Part shown: in pieces, positions 47,199 to 58,655 of the stretch | How the letters are laid out: the number at the start of each line of letters is the position of its first letter | Numbering within the stretch: position 1 is the stretch's first letter | Source of the DNA: Tigriopus japonicus | Lineage: Eukaryota; Arthropoda; Copepoda; Harpacticoida; Harpacticidae | Length of the DNA stretch: 64,000 nucleotides | Assembly (NCBI GenBank): GCA_010645155.1 | Contig: CM021317.1 | Location: 10,415,628 to 10,479,627 of the forward strand | Direction: 5' to 3' | Translations under genes and position numbers: made by a program | Notes under the pieces: model-generated | The model's database searches: none | Seen by the model: only the letters and a program-made list of their open reading frames with translations | Told to the model about the DNA's origin: nothing

Positions 47199-47643
47199 TG
47201 CTGAATTTCTCTGGACTGGGAGGCTAACGAAAGGAATCACGATTTCCAGTAGGAACAAATCAATTACATTCTTTTGCACATGAACCCTTGACAATGTTGA
47301 TTAGGATACGTATTTCAAATTTCAGCTCAATCAAACGTAGGAGTCAAAAGTTTTGCTCCTTCAAAGTTCAGTGCAAATTCTACCGAGAATGAATGAATTT
47401 GCACTTTTCTGGTAATTGTTTTACCACAAAAGGGCGAACGCATTCATTCTCTGCTCTCTTCAGTACATAAGTTTGAGAAGGCACAACTTTTTGCTCCGTG
47501 GTTCAATTGAGCTAAAAATTGAAATACGTCGTCCATTCAATTCGAGCAAGGTCCCGTTTGCAGAAGAAAGTAATTTAATTAACCCTACTGGATATTGTAC
47601 TTCTCATCGTTAGCCTCTCACTCCAGAAATTCAGTGCTTCATG
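47199..47643. mobile_element. Non-autonomous element with about 70-base terminal inverted repeats
   Basis: The left end (AACTGCTGAATTTCTCTGGA, then GGGAGGCTAACGA and TTTCCAGTAGG) is the imperfect inverted copy of the right end (CCTACTGGATATTGTAC, TCGTTAGCCTCTCACTCCAG, AAATTCAGTGCTTC). An extra stray end copy (AAGCACTGAATG...CATTCAGTGCTT) sits just to the left at 47132-47182. There is no transposase. Degraded relatives occur at 610-730 and 51955-52183. Confidence 0.7.
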
Positions 47644-47942
47644 GTTTAATTCAACTCGAGTTAAAAGTTTGAACAAATGATTTGAACATGGAAGCTCTAA
47701 TCTTCTCTTTTGAGCTCTTTTGTAAAATAACAGAACGTGACAACTCTATTAATGAACTTGTTCTATAAGTTTGGAATTGACTTGATCTTGGACCCCTGGG
47801 GTTACGATTAATGGAAAAATGTTTTTAAAACAACTTAACTACTCTGTTTTTTTTTAATTTGTACTCTGCTGGCCTTCAAGATTCCCTTTTGAATTATTCA
47901 AGTGTGCCATGGGAATAAGAAAATTTAGAAATGAAAACAAAC

Positions 47943-48072
47943 GTACATAGTAATATATTTTGATAAACGTTTATCGCTCAGAAAAACAAATGATGAAACA
48001 GAAAACAGAAGTACATAGTAATATATTTTGATAAACGTTTATCGCTCAGAAAAACAAATGATGAAAACAGAA
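47943..48072. repeat. Two direct copies of a 68-base unit containing a perfect palindrome
   Basis: The unit starting GTACATAGTAATATATTTTG is present at 47943 and 48011 and is identical over at least 56 bases. Each copy contains the 14-base perfect palindrome GATAAACGTTTATC. The near-identity indicates a recent duplication. Confidence 0.9.
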
Positions 48073-48219
48073 GAGATTGCTTAGTTTCAAACGGTCAATA
48101 CAAATTAATGAGAAGTGATTTCGCCCTCAAGATTTAATAATAATAAAAAGATTTCATCCTTTTCAGGGCAACTCAGATTCAGATTAATTTGCATTGGGTA
48201 ACATAAACTAAATTTATCC

Positions 48220-48225
48220 TTTATT
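48220..48225 (-). terminator. Poly(A) signal AATAAA for the first small secreted protein
   Basis: AATAAA on the minus strand about 40 bases after the stop codon at 48262. Confidence 0.6.
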
Positions 48226-48261
48226 TCTTCGATGTTTAAGTTTTACAATATGTAATCATAT

Positions 48262-51200
48262 TCAATCACATGTCACGGTTGGAATCGACATTCGGACTGA
48301 ATTGAGCATTTGCTGTATTTGTGCAATTTCTGGAGCTGTTAAACCCTGTCTGGATTCGGGTGAAATTGGCTCCAAGCTTCGTCTTTTCCGTCGTGTGGTG
48401 AGCGAATTCAAGCCAAAAATGATTGTTTCGACTAATCCGTTCAGTCTGAGAGCTAGTGCTTGTGTATTGGAACAAATTCTAGATTGTTCCGCAGTATTTT
48501 GTTCCACGTTTTGTCTGATCGCTTGCCTTTGAGTATTAGCATCCACCAGTCCCATTGCTAGACCGCCCAATCCCACGGCTCCGCCCAACGCCACCGCAGC
48601 AACACCTATAGCCTGGAAGGTAAACATTTAATGGTAAATACCATTAAAGGGATCCAACACAATGATTTAGAGGGCGGAAAACTAGGAATTATTTCCCAAA
48701 AAAAATTCAAGTTAAAATATGGAAAAAAGCTCGAAATGGCCTCCCCATTTTTTGCTTGAAATGGTTACATAAGCTTTTTTAAAACTTTTTTCTTCTCAAT
48801 TTATAATTTTTTCAAATATAAATAAATTGGTCTCGTCTTTTTTTGGTTTCAAAACTTTTTTCTTAACTATCATGTCGAGTTTTTGGACTGCACCCCAGGA
48901 AAAAATTAGCGACCATATTTTGGTCATTTCTAAATTTCGAAAAAATAGATTTTTTGTATGACAAAATGCGAAACCAGTTTTCTCTGGTTAATTCCCTAGC
49001 AAATGCAAAAATATCGGAAAAGTTGAACTAGAATGTAGAGTGCTTTTTGGACCATAACGGCCAAACTTTTTGATGTTCTTGAGACGTTTAAAGTTAAAGT
49101 CAATGAATAAGAAAGTTAAGGTCCAATGATTAGCTTTTACTTACCTCTGGACTGTTTGACAGGTCTTGACGATCCACAACGTGGTAGTAAGGGTGATGGC
49201 GTTGCTGATTATTGTGCTCATAATTAGCCCAAGGGTTATTAGGATCATAGTTGGGTGAGACTGCTTGAGAATTGCTTGCTGAGCCTGTAAAATAGGAGTT
49301 TCAAGCTCGTTAAAGTTTTTTGGGAATGTGGACAAGATTCCTCAAAAAATATGATCGGGATCTTAGAAAAAAAACTGAATCAATCTTAGAATTGTTTGAA
49401 CATTCCAGTAATTTTTTAGTAAAGACGTGCAAAACCGTTTTTATTAACATAATTAATTTTTCTGCCCTCTTTGCACCTTTTGCCTTTATTGCGCTTCTTC
49501 CTCGCGAATTTGACATAAATTTTCTTAATATCTGAAAATATGCTATCTATTTTTGAAAAACGTCAGCTATTGGAAGATCTTTTTCAGATTTTACAATTAA
49601 ATGATTTTAACACACATCAGGAAAGTTTAGCCAATTTATTTAAATAAACAAGAATGGTGGGAATCTCAATGAAAATTGACCTTCTCTTATTTTAAGACGA
49701 CAGTTGTGCCTGAATAAAAGAATATTTTCCGCCAACAGCAACAATTTTTTGTATTTTAATTCATTCTAGTACAGTTTTTGATAAAAAAAAATTTCAACTT
49801 TTATATTTAGTCAAAGGATTTTACACCCATCTTTTATTGTTTACATAAGTCAATGGAATGGATGCGTACTTAAGAGTTTGCTTACCTTTTTGATTAAGCT
49901 TAATCAAAACATCAAAAAACTTTAAAAAGCATTTTTTTGAATTTGTAAAAATTATGGAGTTTATTTGCGATTTCGACCTTTTTCTGCATTTTATTTTGCG
50001 CTTTTGGGCTGATTTTTGTTCAACTTTTGGTAACGTTTTTGGTAAAGTTTAACCATGGGCCTACGTTTTTTGCGGTTTTGCCTCTCTAGTGAAGAGATTT
50101 TTTTTTTTTTGGGGGGGGGCGGATTTTTCAATACCGCTACAAGGAATGGGATTCCCTGTAAAGAGAGTTAATCATTATTATAGGTTCAATAATTAATGTT
50201 TATATGAAATTTGATCTACCAATGAGTTACTGTTGGCAGATCTATACAACCCTTGTATATTGGGTTGGTCAGGAATAGTTTTTAAAAATTTGTCCAATCC
50301 TGCCTTAAGTGCTTTTAGAGGATCACCTCCTACATATTCCTGACGAAGGCAAATAGGCAACAAATTGAACAATGAAGGAGCCCGATAAAGAAGAGAGGAG
50401 GACTTCATTGTTCGAATTAGCCTTGATTCCTTAGGATTTGGAGGTGCTCTCAGAGCGCACGTAAAACCTCTACGATCGCTACAACTGATCTCAAATCCTG
50501 GGTTAGGACAGAGCCCATGAATGCTCTTGAAAACATACAGTATCAGATACCTTTCATACCTTCTCTGAGTACTGTACAACCCTAACTTCTGGAGCCTCTC
50601 CCAATATGAGAGCTCTCTCATTCCTGTGATGTTCCTAGTAAAACATCTTTGGACCTGCTCGACCTTTTGCAAACCTGCTGAACTCATTGGAGCCCAAATG
50701 GGTGAGGCATATTCAAGATGCGGCTGGACAATCGACTTGTACAGAGTTAGCATCGTAATACTATCTCTGGACTTGAAAGTGCGATAGATCCAGCCGCACG
50801 TTTGAAATGCCTTCCCCACTTTCAACTGGATATGCTCATCAAACTTTCCATCATCTTGGACGACAACTCCCAAATCTCTCATGGACGATACCTGCTCAAT
50901 ATCACAACCTCCATTGTCTTTGAGAGGAACATCTAATTTTGACGCCCCATACGTCATTGTGCGGAATTTCATCCCGTTCAATGCCATGTTACTCTCGCCA
51001 ACCCAAGAGTAGACCTTCTCCAAGTCCTCAACTAAACATTTCGAGTCCTGCCCATTCCTTCCACAAACTAATTTTGTGTCATCAGCATATGAAGAAATAC
51101 TGGCTTTTGTTCTAAAATTCTGGAGAGGAGCAATAAAGAGAATAAACAAGAGCGGACCTAAAATTGAACCTTGCGGAACACCTGACTTGACATCATACAT

Positions 51201-52280
51201 GCCGCTAAAAGATCCTTCGACTTTAACTATTTGCTTCCTTTCGCTTATAAAACTATCAATCCAAGTCAGGACCTTACCCTGGACCCCTAACTCTTTGAGT
51301 TGATCGTGCAAAAGACCATGATCTACCTTATCGAAGGCCTTGGCAAAGTCAAGATAGACTACATCAACTGACTCATGACTTTCAAGCCCTTCAATGATTT
51401 GCTCAATATGATCAACCAATTGGATTACTGTACTAAAATGAGCTCGAAACCCATGCTATCCAGATTGAAATGGAAATTGCATACAATCACACAGTTAAAC
51501 GAAGGAACATTCTGAACGAGAGTAACTAACTCGTATTACATGGGGTTTTCGAGATAGACTGGATATTTCACTCGTTTAAAACGTGCACTTGTGGACAAAT
51601 CCATCAAAAACCAATACTTTATTCCTGATGAGCAGATATTACGTACCGTATGTTGCAGCTTTTGCCATTACAGTGGACGAACGTGTAAGAAAATATCTTA
51701 ATTTATTCAGGGCACTTTCAATGGCAATTTTTAAAATACGATAATGAAAATCATGCCAAAATTAACCATTTCATAGGACAAGATCTCCCCCAAGCACATC
51801 TAACATCGCATTATTTGAACCATACCAAAATAGAGACGAATGACAGGTTTTGATAATTAGCATCACGGCCAAATTAATGTCAAAAATAGGTATTTCATTA
51901 TCTGCAAGTCATTTAGGCTTTAAGCTTACATCCTTAAGTGTTAGCGTCAAAAGTTCTCCTAAGGTTTGGTGCGAGCTAATTTGCTCTATGCTCTCTTTAG
52001 CATAAAAGTTTGAAAAGGCATTACTTTTCATTTTGCCATTGGATAGACCTGAAAATTAAATTATGTAGTCTAAATAATGCAACCAGGGTCTCTTTTGCCG
52101 AAGAACGCAATGGCATTGTTTCTGCCGGAAATCAAAGTTCTAATAACTAGCCTTCTACTCCAGAAAATTCAGTGCTTCGTGAACAAGAATACACATACCT
52201 TGATAATGATAGTCGTCACTCAACTGAGCTGCCACAATGGCGATTCCACCAAGTCCCAAAAAAGTAGATATGAGGACCAT
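48262..52280 (-). CDS. Small secreted protein of unknown family, paralog 1, three exons
   Basis: Exons are 52280-52199, 49284-49145 and 48612-48262 (phases 1 and 0), giving 190 residues. A signal peptide (VLISTFLGLGGIAIVAAQ) is followed by a polar segment rich in Asn, Tyr and His (residues 20-74). Exon 3 starts with a Gly/Ala-rich hydrophobic stretch (75-99, AIGVAAVALGGAVGLGGLAM), then a polar helix with heptad-like spacing and one cysteine (Cys121), and a dibasic furin-type site RRKRR at 148-152. It ends in a second cysteine (Cys189, PTVTCD). It resembles the gene at 55131-56472 in exon plan, intron phases and the pattern GGAV..GL...DA..R plus two cysteines. I do not recognise the family. 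The hydrophobic helix followed by a coiled-coil-like region could insert into membranes or drive oligomers; this is speculation. Confidence 0.75.
49955..50070 (+). repeat. Dispersed repeat, partner of 38720-38830
   Basis: GGAGTTTATTTGCGATTTCG and TTTGGGCTGATTTTTG motifs are shared with the minus strand at 38720-38830. It lies in intron 1 of the first small secreted protein gene, next to the 3' end of a LINE. Confidence 0.55.
50193..51461 (-). mobile_element. 5'-truncated non-LTR retrotransposon, reverse transcriptase (Jockey/CR1-like)
   Basis: The open frame of about 420 codons encodes most of a reverse transcriptase. It starts just after an in-frame stop within the HGFRAHFSTV motif. Core motifs are YLDFAKAFDKVDH (motif A), SGVPQGSILGPLLFILFI (motif B) and SYADDTKLV (catalytic YADD), followed by the thumb block QPHLEYASPIWAP and a C-terminal RELSYWERL...YERY region. 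Further stops lie upstream, and no endonuclease domain is seen, so the copy is dead. It sits in intron 1 of the first small secreted protein gene, on the same strand. Fragments of the same family occur at 35405-35720, 46905-47110 and 58470-58655. Confidence 0.92.
51955..52183. repeat. Degraded half of the terminal-repeat element seen at 47199-47643
   Basis: GCTCTCTTTAGCATAAAAGTTTGA and the end CTTCTACTCCAGAAAATTCAGTGCTTC match the right half of that element. It ends about 15 bases from the splice donor of exon 1 of the first small secreted protein gene. Confidence 0.6.
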
Positions 52281-53462
52281 GTCTAGAGACGTCTTTTGCT
52301 TGTACAATACCGGTAGTAAATGATACCCAGAAAGGTAGACTAATAATGAACGGCGATTTGGAATATCCTGCATTCGCACATTGTCTGTTTTTTGTACGAG
52401 ATATTTTAAATGCACTTTGGTGAAATCTTCAGATCACAAGTTTTTGACGCATAATTTTGCAAATTAATAGTGACGTAAATCAAGTGAGGAAGTAAGCAAG
52501 CTTTTGCAAATAGTGTTGGCATTCCCATCCACTATAAGTGCCCTTGATGACCCATTGGAAGGACTGAAAGTTTAACAAATCTAACACAAAATAACCCCCC
52601 AGAATTGCCGAAAACTTGTTTGTTTGGTGACAGCCCTGGTTCAAACCAAAGATCACACCAAAACATTTTTTTAGATAAAAAAAATCAAACTATTTCTGCA
52701 CTATTCTCCGAAATTTTGTGGCAAAGCATAGAAAGGCATTGAGAAAAACATGATGTCAAAAAATGGCTTGAAATAAGCTTGCTCTTGACGTGACTCTTTG
52801 CAAAACAGTCTCTATGACAAAAAAAGCAAATGTTTTTCATATCCCCTTTTGTACTGTTTCTTGTTTTTGTGCTTTTCTTTGCGTTCGAAGCGCTACTTGA
52901 TAGAAGAATGATAAAGAATAATAAAGATCAATTCAGTAATTTTGGACAATATTTGTTAAACTGCCTTTTATTGTGTTCTCAGAAATGATTTAAACTGAAG
53001 AAGTTTTCAAACCATGTTTACTCCTTTGTTAAAGGCAAATCTGCGTGAGAAAGTTTTTGACAATTTTTGGAGTCACAGAGGTAATTATTTTTTTGGCTGA
53101 AAGGAGGGCTCCAGGAGAGGTTTAGAGATTTTAAGTATGTGATTTCAATTTTGTCCGGAAATTTGTCACATTTTGCTGTGTAGATCCACTTTAAGGGACT
53201 TCAAACAAAGGTATGGTTGCCCACAAATATGATCTGGAATAAAATGGAAGACAGCACTTTCTAAAAGCAGACCAAAGCATTTTGAGGCCGGGAAACAAAA
53301 GAACCATTGATTTTTATCTGCACTGAGGCAGGCTTCTCTGAAATAAGAAAAATAGTAAGGTTACTTGTTTGAGAAGCATATGTTGCCTTTAACCCTAAGG
53401 AAGATATCCTACTTCAGAAGAAATTTTATAAGCTTTAGATGTCTTAGAAATCGCAATATTTT

Positions 53463-53764
53463 TAGTGATGGACCGAAAGAGCTCATAACCGAAACCAAAA
53501 TTTTCGGCCGAAAGAGGACCGAACCGAAACTGAAAGCATCGACTACAAAATTGTAAAAATGCAAAATTCACCTTAAAAATTTGAATTGCTCATGTTTTCA
53601 GTTGGGTGGTCGCAAATTTTGAAAAAAAACCCGGAGATCTTATATTTTAGACCAAAAAAAAATCGATTTTGTCGTCAAATTCCATCTTTCATGGTGCATG
53701 TATGCATTCGATTTCGGTAAGCATAACCGAAACCGAAACCGAAAGCACTTTCGGTCCATCACTT
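53463..53764. mobile_element. Second copy of the hAT-type MITE
   Basis: It has the same ends as 36679-36992 (TAGTGATGGACCGAAAG and CTTTCGGTCCATCACTT) and a similar interior of CGAAACCGAAA repeats. A target duplication is no longer clear, suggesting an older insertion. Confidence 0.8.
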
Positions 53765-53974
53765 ATATTGTCAATTAAAACCCCTATTATGTAGGCCATT
53801 TTATCATTCTGTTTAACGTTGTTCAGTCTCTTGCAATAAAATATATTCAATTTATCTTCTGGACCACAAGATACTTTTTAAACTTTTTTTAGCACTTGTA
53901 GCAATATGTATATACTCGTACTTTATCAGCTGTTTCAAGGTATGAAGTAAGACTTGCAGATGATGGGAGTCTAA

Positions 53975-54115
53975 GAAAAGGTCAGTGTTTAATGCAATTG
54001 ATGAGAAAAATGTTGGTAAAATCACGAAGAATTCCGATTTCGTTACATTATGTCTCAAAATAATTACAAAAAATACTACATTTTTTGGCCACATATTTTA
54101 CCAAAATTTGGGGGC
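53975..54115 (+). repeat. Dispersed repeat, partner of 59795-59940
   Basis: The stretch GTCTCAAAATAATTACAAAA and the following TACTACATTTTTTGGC are shared with 59795-59940 in the same orientation over about 140 bases. It has no coding potential. Confidence 0.65.
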
Positions 54116-55130
54116 CCTTGGTTATGGGTTTATTCTCGACACTCAATTTTACCGTTGTGCATTACCCACTACTTTAGGTACATTTCCGAAAGCGTGTCGG
54201 GGACAAATTGACTATGCGAAAAAAAACCTCTAGTCGTAAGCAAAACATGGCCAGACTTTGTTGTGACGCAATTTTAAGCGCGGGTCCGACGTAATTCAAA
54301 CCTCAAGAAAAAAAGAGCGCCCAGATGGAAGATCTCCAACCCTACGCCCAACATTGTGATATTGCATTGAAGCGGACAAATATAAATGATAAGCATTTCT
54401 TTCAGCAAAAAGTTCTTTGGTTCATTAAAACATTCTAACACTGTACTTTCCGCCGACAAACTTTCGCAATGGCCCTTAAAAAAAAGCCACAAACATTCAG
54501 TCGCTCCTCGTTCAGCCAAATTTTCCATATGTTTATCGATTTTCAATGCAACATTTTTAGTTTTACTAACGCAAAAGCAAGAAAACAAGAATATGATTAG
54601 TCCATTAAAGAACAGAGTTTGGTGTCGTCTACGTGCATATCAATATTTTCGATATCGATGGTTTAATGACTTTATTCAATTCGAGTGAATACTAACATCA
54701 ATCTAAAAGCTCAATAATTTCAATAAAGGGTAAGGTGGCAAACAAAGGTTTCTAATTTAAAATCGGAGATTGAAGAGATCAAATGCACAATTTTGGATTC
54801 TCCAGAGAGCAAATCATTCTTGGGCATGGTTGGCAGGAATATTTGCAATTCAAACAATTCAAAACGAGATTGGATAGGCCCTTTCCATAACCATTTTTAA
54901 CTTGCTTTAACTGATACTTTTTGGCTTATTTGCTTCACCGCTTAACTGCTTAACCATATGAGCCGTCCTATTGCGTTCCATGTTGGTTTGAGTTCTCAAA
55001 CCGGATTAGTTGGAGAATATGGAAGAGCAACGAAACGGTTAAGCGGAAAAGCCAACAAAATATCAGCTTTTATCAGCATTTGATCAATTCATCCAACACA
55101 GCAAAAGTTCTCATGAATCTTCAAAGCATT

Positions 55131-56472
55131 TTATACACAAACAGTTAATGGTAAAGGGTGACGGATTGCCTTCAAAATAGTTGCGGCCAGAGCTTGTCCA
55201 GGAGCTTGGCGTCCTTCGATCAGAAGATCGCCACTCCTACTTAATCCTGAAATGAACCCTCCAAATAAACTTGGTGTGCCTGCGGTCAAGGCTTCCAAGT
55301 TCAAGATTGTGTCCACAATGCCTTGAAGGTCAGAGCAGGCTGTCTTAATGTTGGCCTCCAATTCAACAATCCTGGCATTGGCGGCATCCAAGTCAGTCTT
55401 GAGGGTGTTCCGCCGGATTCCCGCATCAATGAAACCAAGACCAGCGGCAACAGCTCCACCAATGCCTAATGTGGTAAACGCAAGTGCCTGGAAAAGTGAG
55501 ATCTTCTCTTAAGATTTAAGTTTGATTTTTTTAAGATTTAGATTCGCCTTTAAAAAAGGTCACCAAAACGTTTCTTGGAGCAAAACTTTTCGACCTAAAC
55601 ATCAAGAACAAAACGTTTTGGACAAACACAGAAGACCCGACATAAAAGTTTTAGCCGAAAAAATGACAACTTGAAAACAAAGAGGGAAGAATATGTTACT
55701 CAACGACCATAAAAATATATGAGCGTATTTTTACAAGTTTTTTCCGACACTTTCCCCAACATTTTTCCCGCTCTCTAGGAAGCAGCAGATCTATTCTGGG
55801 TTGAGTTTGTTTTGGAGAGTCAGTGTTGCAATCAACAACTCTATTTTGCTTAGCACATGCCAATCTTCAAGAAAAGGACATGCAAAATGTGTAGCAAAAA
55901 CACTATTTTCGTAAAGCACATATAACCAAAAAAATATTTCATAAGAAAATATGAACCCATTTTCGATTCTTAACAACTTCAATTTCCGTTAGTTAAAACG
56001 TATTTAAAATTAACTAGGCCCTGTGAACACTACCAAACAGAGTCAACATTTGAAGGTGATTTAAGAGATTTAATGACGCTGGACAATAACTTAAGTTTAA
56101 AAGATAATAATATAACAATGGTGGCTTTATCTTTATCGTATCACTTACTCAATTATTATTTTGTTTTAAAAAGACTTTCGGCAGAGATAATTAGTTTTTG
56201 ATTCGACTTACGTCAGTATTGCCAATGTTGACAAGTCCTTGCCGCTCGTTTATTGTGTTTTCGTATGGCAAGGGATACAAAGGAGTATTTTCTTGCATAA
56301 CATGATATAAATCTGGAAATTTAGCCAACATTTTAGAAGAACTTGTTTATCATAGAAAAGTGTAACAAATTCATGTGTAAATTTGTTGATTACCTGAGGT
56401 TGAATAATGAGTGCTCTGTACAGACGAGATAATGGTGCAAAAGAGCCCAACTAATGCAAAGAACCTGTCCAT
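55131..56472 (-). CDS. Small secreted protein of unknown family, paralog 2, three exons
   Basis: Exons are 56472-56394, 56312-56212 and 55487-55131 (phases 1 and 0), giving 178 residues. A signal peptide (RFFALVGLFCTIISSVQS) precedes a short polar segment. Exon 3 begins with a Gly/Ala-rich hydrophobic stretch (61-80, ALAFTTLGIGGAVAAGLGFI), then a heptad-rich helix (KTDLDAANARIVELEANIK) with Cys111, a Gly/Ser-rich loop and the C-terminal LTVCV with Cys177. Compared with paralog 1, the distance from the DA dipeptide to the first cysteine is seven residues longer, one heptad. It lacks the RRKRR site. The paralogs lie about 4 kb apart in the same orientation. Function is unknown. Confidence 0.75.
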
Positions 56473-58469
56473 TTGGCCAACTTTCGGACAAGGGAGACCA
56501 ACCGAGTTCAATAACTTAGACACAACTGAGCCTCACCCTTCTCCAATCACATTGAAAACATGTAGAAGAAAGCGAACCACTTCCCAACAGGGTAGGGATC
56601 ATCACGGTTCTGGTTGGCTCTGCGGAAACGTTCAATGTGAAGTTTTATGCTCGCCTGGAACCAAAGTACCATTTCAAGAAGACAAGCTTGATAACAAAAA
56701 GATGAAGATAAAGTTAGGCAGATATTCACTATTGGAATTAACCATTCAAATTGGCTCGTGGGAAGTCGAGCGAAAATGACAAATATTGAGGGACGATGGT
56801 GTCCTTTAGGGAAACCAAGAATTGGGGAGAAGAGTAAACGCCGTTGGAAATAAAGATTGTATCGAATCAAAAAGAGGGAGTGGTATGCAATAAAGCTTTG
56901 AACTCGGGGAAACCTAGGGATTAACCATTTAAATTTTAAGTTTCTCTGACGTAAAAAAACATAGAGAACAATGAAAAAGTCAAAATTTGGATTTAAAAAA
57001 CTTGAATTTATTCATGGCGAAATTGCTCTTCTTTGCAATCTTGAAGTCTATCATCTTTTGCTTACATGTCACTATATGGCTCTAAGCCACACATTAAAGT
57101 TTTTTATCAGATTGTGCATGCCAAGGTTATATTCCTTGGATATCTCGAAAAGATAAACCGAATTTTACTTAAACATGAAGCTTGATGATTATTCAACATT
57201 TCTAAGTAGAAATATGAAGTGCATTAAGAATGGGGGCAATCTTGATGTTCTGTACATTTTTAACAACAGAGAAGCTGAACATTTATAGAAGGGATTCATT
57301 GATCCATAGGTCCTCTTAAGTTCTTCTTTCCCTTTTTGTTTTGGTAGAATCTTTATTTTCAAGGGTGTGAGCACAGTATTACGTGGAATAGCATGGAGCG
57401 AGGGCCCGTTAATTACCACGTCTGTGTTGTTGTTCTTGCCTGACAGCTTGGAGGTATTAAGAAATTCATTTTAATACCTCGTGGGCGGGGTGCCGTCATG
57501 TGATGACGTGGACTGTTGGTCACGTGACCTCAACACGAAAGTAGGACATTGTTCTGAAATCAATGCTATGATTTCTGCCAAAAATTGCTTTAGCTCAGTC
57601 AATTGGGCTGTCAAAGGCTTAATGACTAAGCAAGAACATACCAGTATGAAAAATGTTAGTTGAAAGTTACAAAAATCGCCACTAGATGGAGCCAAAGCAG
57701 GGGCAAAGTCCCTTGATTTCAGATCTATCCTCAACTTTGATTTCTTGCCAAAATTGCAGCTTCCATCTTAAAATGGATTTCTCTTCAGATTTCGAGTCTT
57801 TTGGAGCTCAGCTACGATATTATTGTGTTCAAAAAGTAAAAAGTCACACTGAGTAATCACAAATTGAGGCTAAATATTTACCAGCAGCACCCGCAAATGT
57901 TTATATCTCAAGATGGCGCTGATTGTCATTTTTCTCTAAGATTGAAGTTCAACTTCGCTTCCTTAAGAAGGCTTGCTCTGATGGCGAGTTGTTCATTTTG
58001 AGAACAAGAGAGGGCAATCTAGTAGGATGTGTTAAATGCATGCTAAATCATGTAAAACCCATCTGGGTGAAGCGAATGTTAGTTTTCTTTAAACTCTTAA
58101 ATAGATTGGTTCAATTTTTGAAATTGCCAGCTCTCAATTTTAATCAAAATTAGACAAACAAATACTCAAGAAAATAATTTAGATAATTTCTGAGAGGGAT
58201 AGATTATCAATTCCAGCTTGAGTTGGTTCTTGATCATTTGTAATCGATTAAGATTAAAATTACATCCTCAATACGTGTAATTGATTACAATTGCATTGTC
58301 TAAAGATGTAATAGACTTCAATGGACCTCATATACAATTCAAACTTAGGGGGAAGGGTTGAAACTTATTTTGGTCCGCTTTGTGGCAAAATTATACTGCC
58401 TGAGATATTTTATATGAGTGTTGAATTTGATTTATTGTAGAGGGTTTTTGTTGATATTTGCGGATTTTT

Positions 58470-58655
58470 CATTACTGTGACAAGGAATATGATTCCCTGG
58501 AGAATAAGTAAATGATAAATATAATCTATGCATGTAACATTTATAATAATCTGATCTGATGTGCAAGAAACAACAAATTACTGTTGGCAGATCTCCACAA
58601 TCCTTGGATAGTGGGTTGATAAGAAATAGTACTTTAAAATTTGTGATGTTAGTGA
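58470..58655 (-). mobile_element. 3'-end fragment of the LINE family
   Basis: The end of the LINE at 50130-50290 (CAAGGAATGGGATTCCCTG, TTACTGTTGGCAGATCT, GGGTTGGTCAGGAATAG) is repeated here with substitutions as CAAGGAATATGATTCCCTGG, TTACTGTTGGCAGATCT and GGGTTGATAAGAAATAG. Only the last 180 bases are present, as expected for target-primed 5' truncation. Confidence 0.8.

Larger units (their letters stand above)
44294..48261. other. Non-coding region with repeat relics
   Basis: No supported gene. It contains a degenerate short tandem repeat (45265-45385), a T-TAGG-like patch (46066-46120), a LINE fragment (46905-47110), a terminal-repeat element (47199-47643) and a 68-base tandem duplication (47943-48072). 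Confidence 0.5.
52281..55130. other. Non-coding spacer between the two small secreted protein genes
   Basis: AT-rich, with a hAT-type MITE (53463-53764) and a dispersed repeat (53975-54115). No gene is recognised. Confidence 0.5.

Noticed and set aside
54274..54588. 104-codon ORF on the minus strand
   Set aside because: It lies in AT-rich repeat-bearing spacer, has no domain and overlaps another ORF of similar length on the other strand.
57471..57734. ORF with hydrophobic segment and TAQLTELKQFLAEI
   Set aside because: The initial hydrophobic stretch resembled a signal peptide, but there is no splice context or family match and the region lacks other gene signs.
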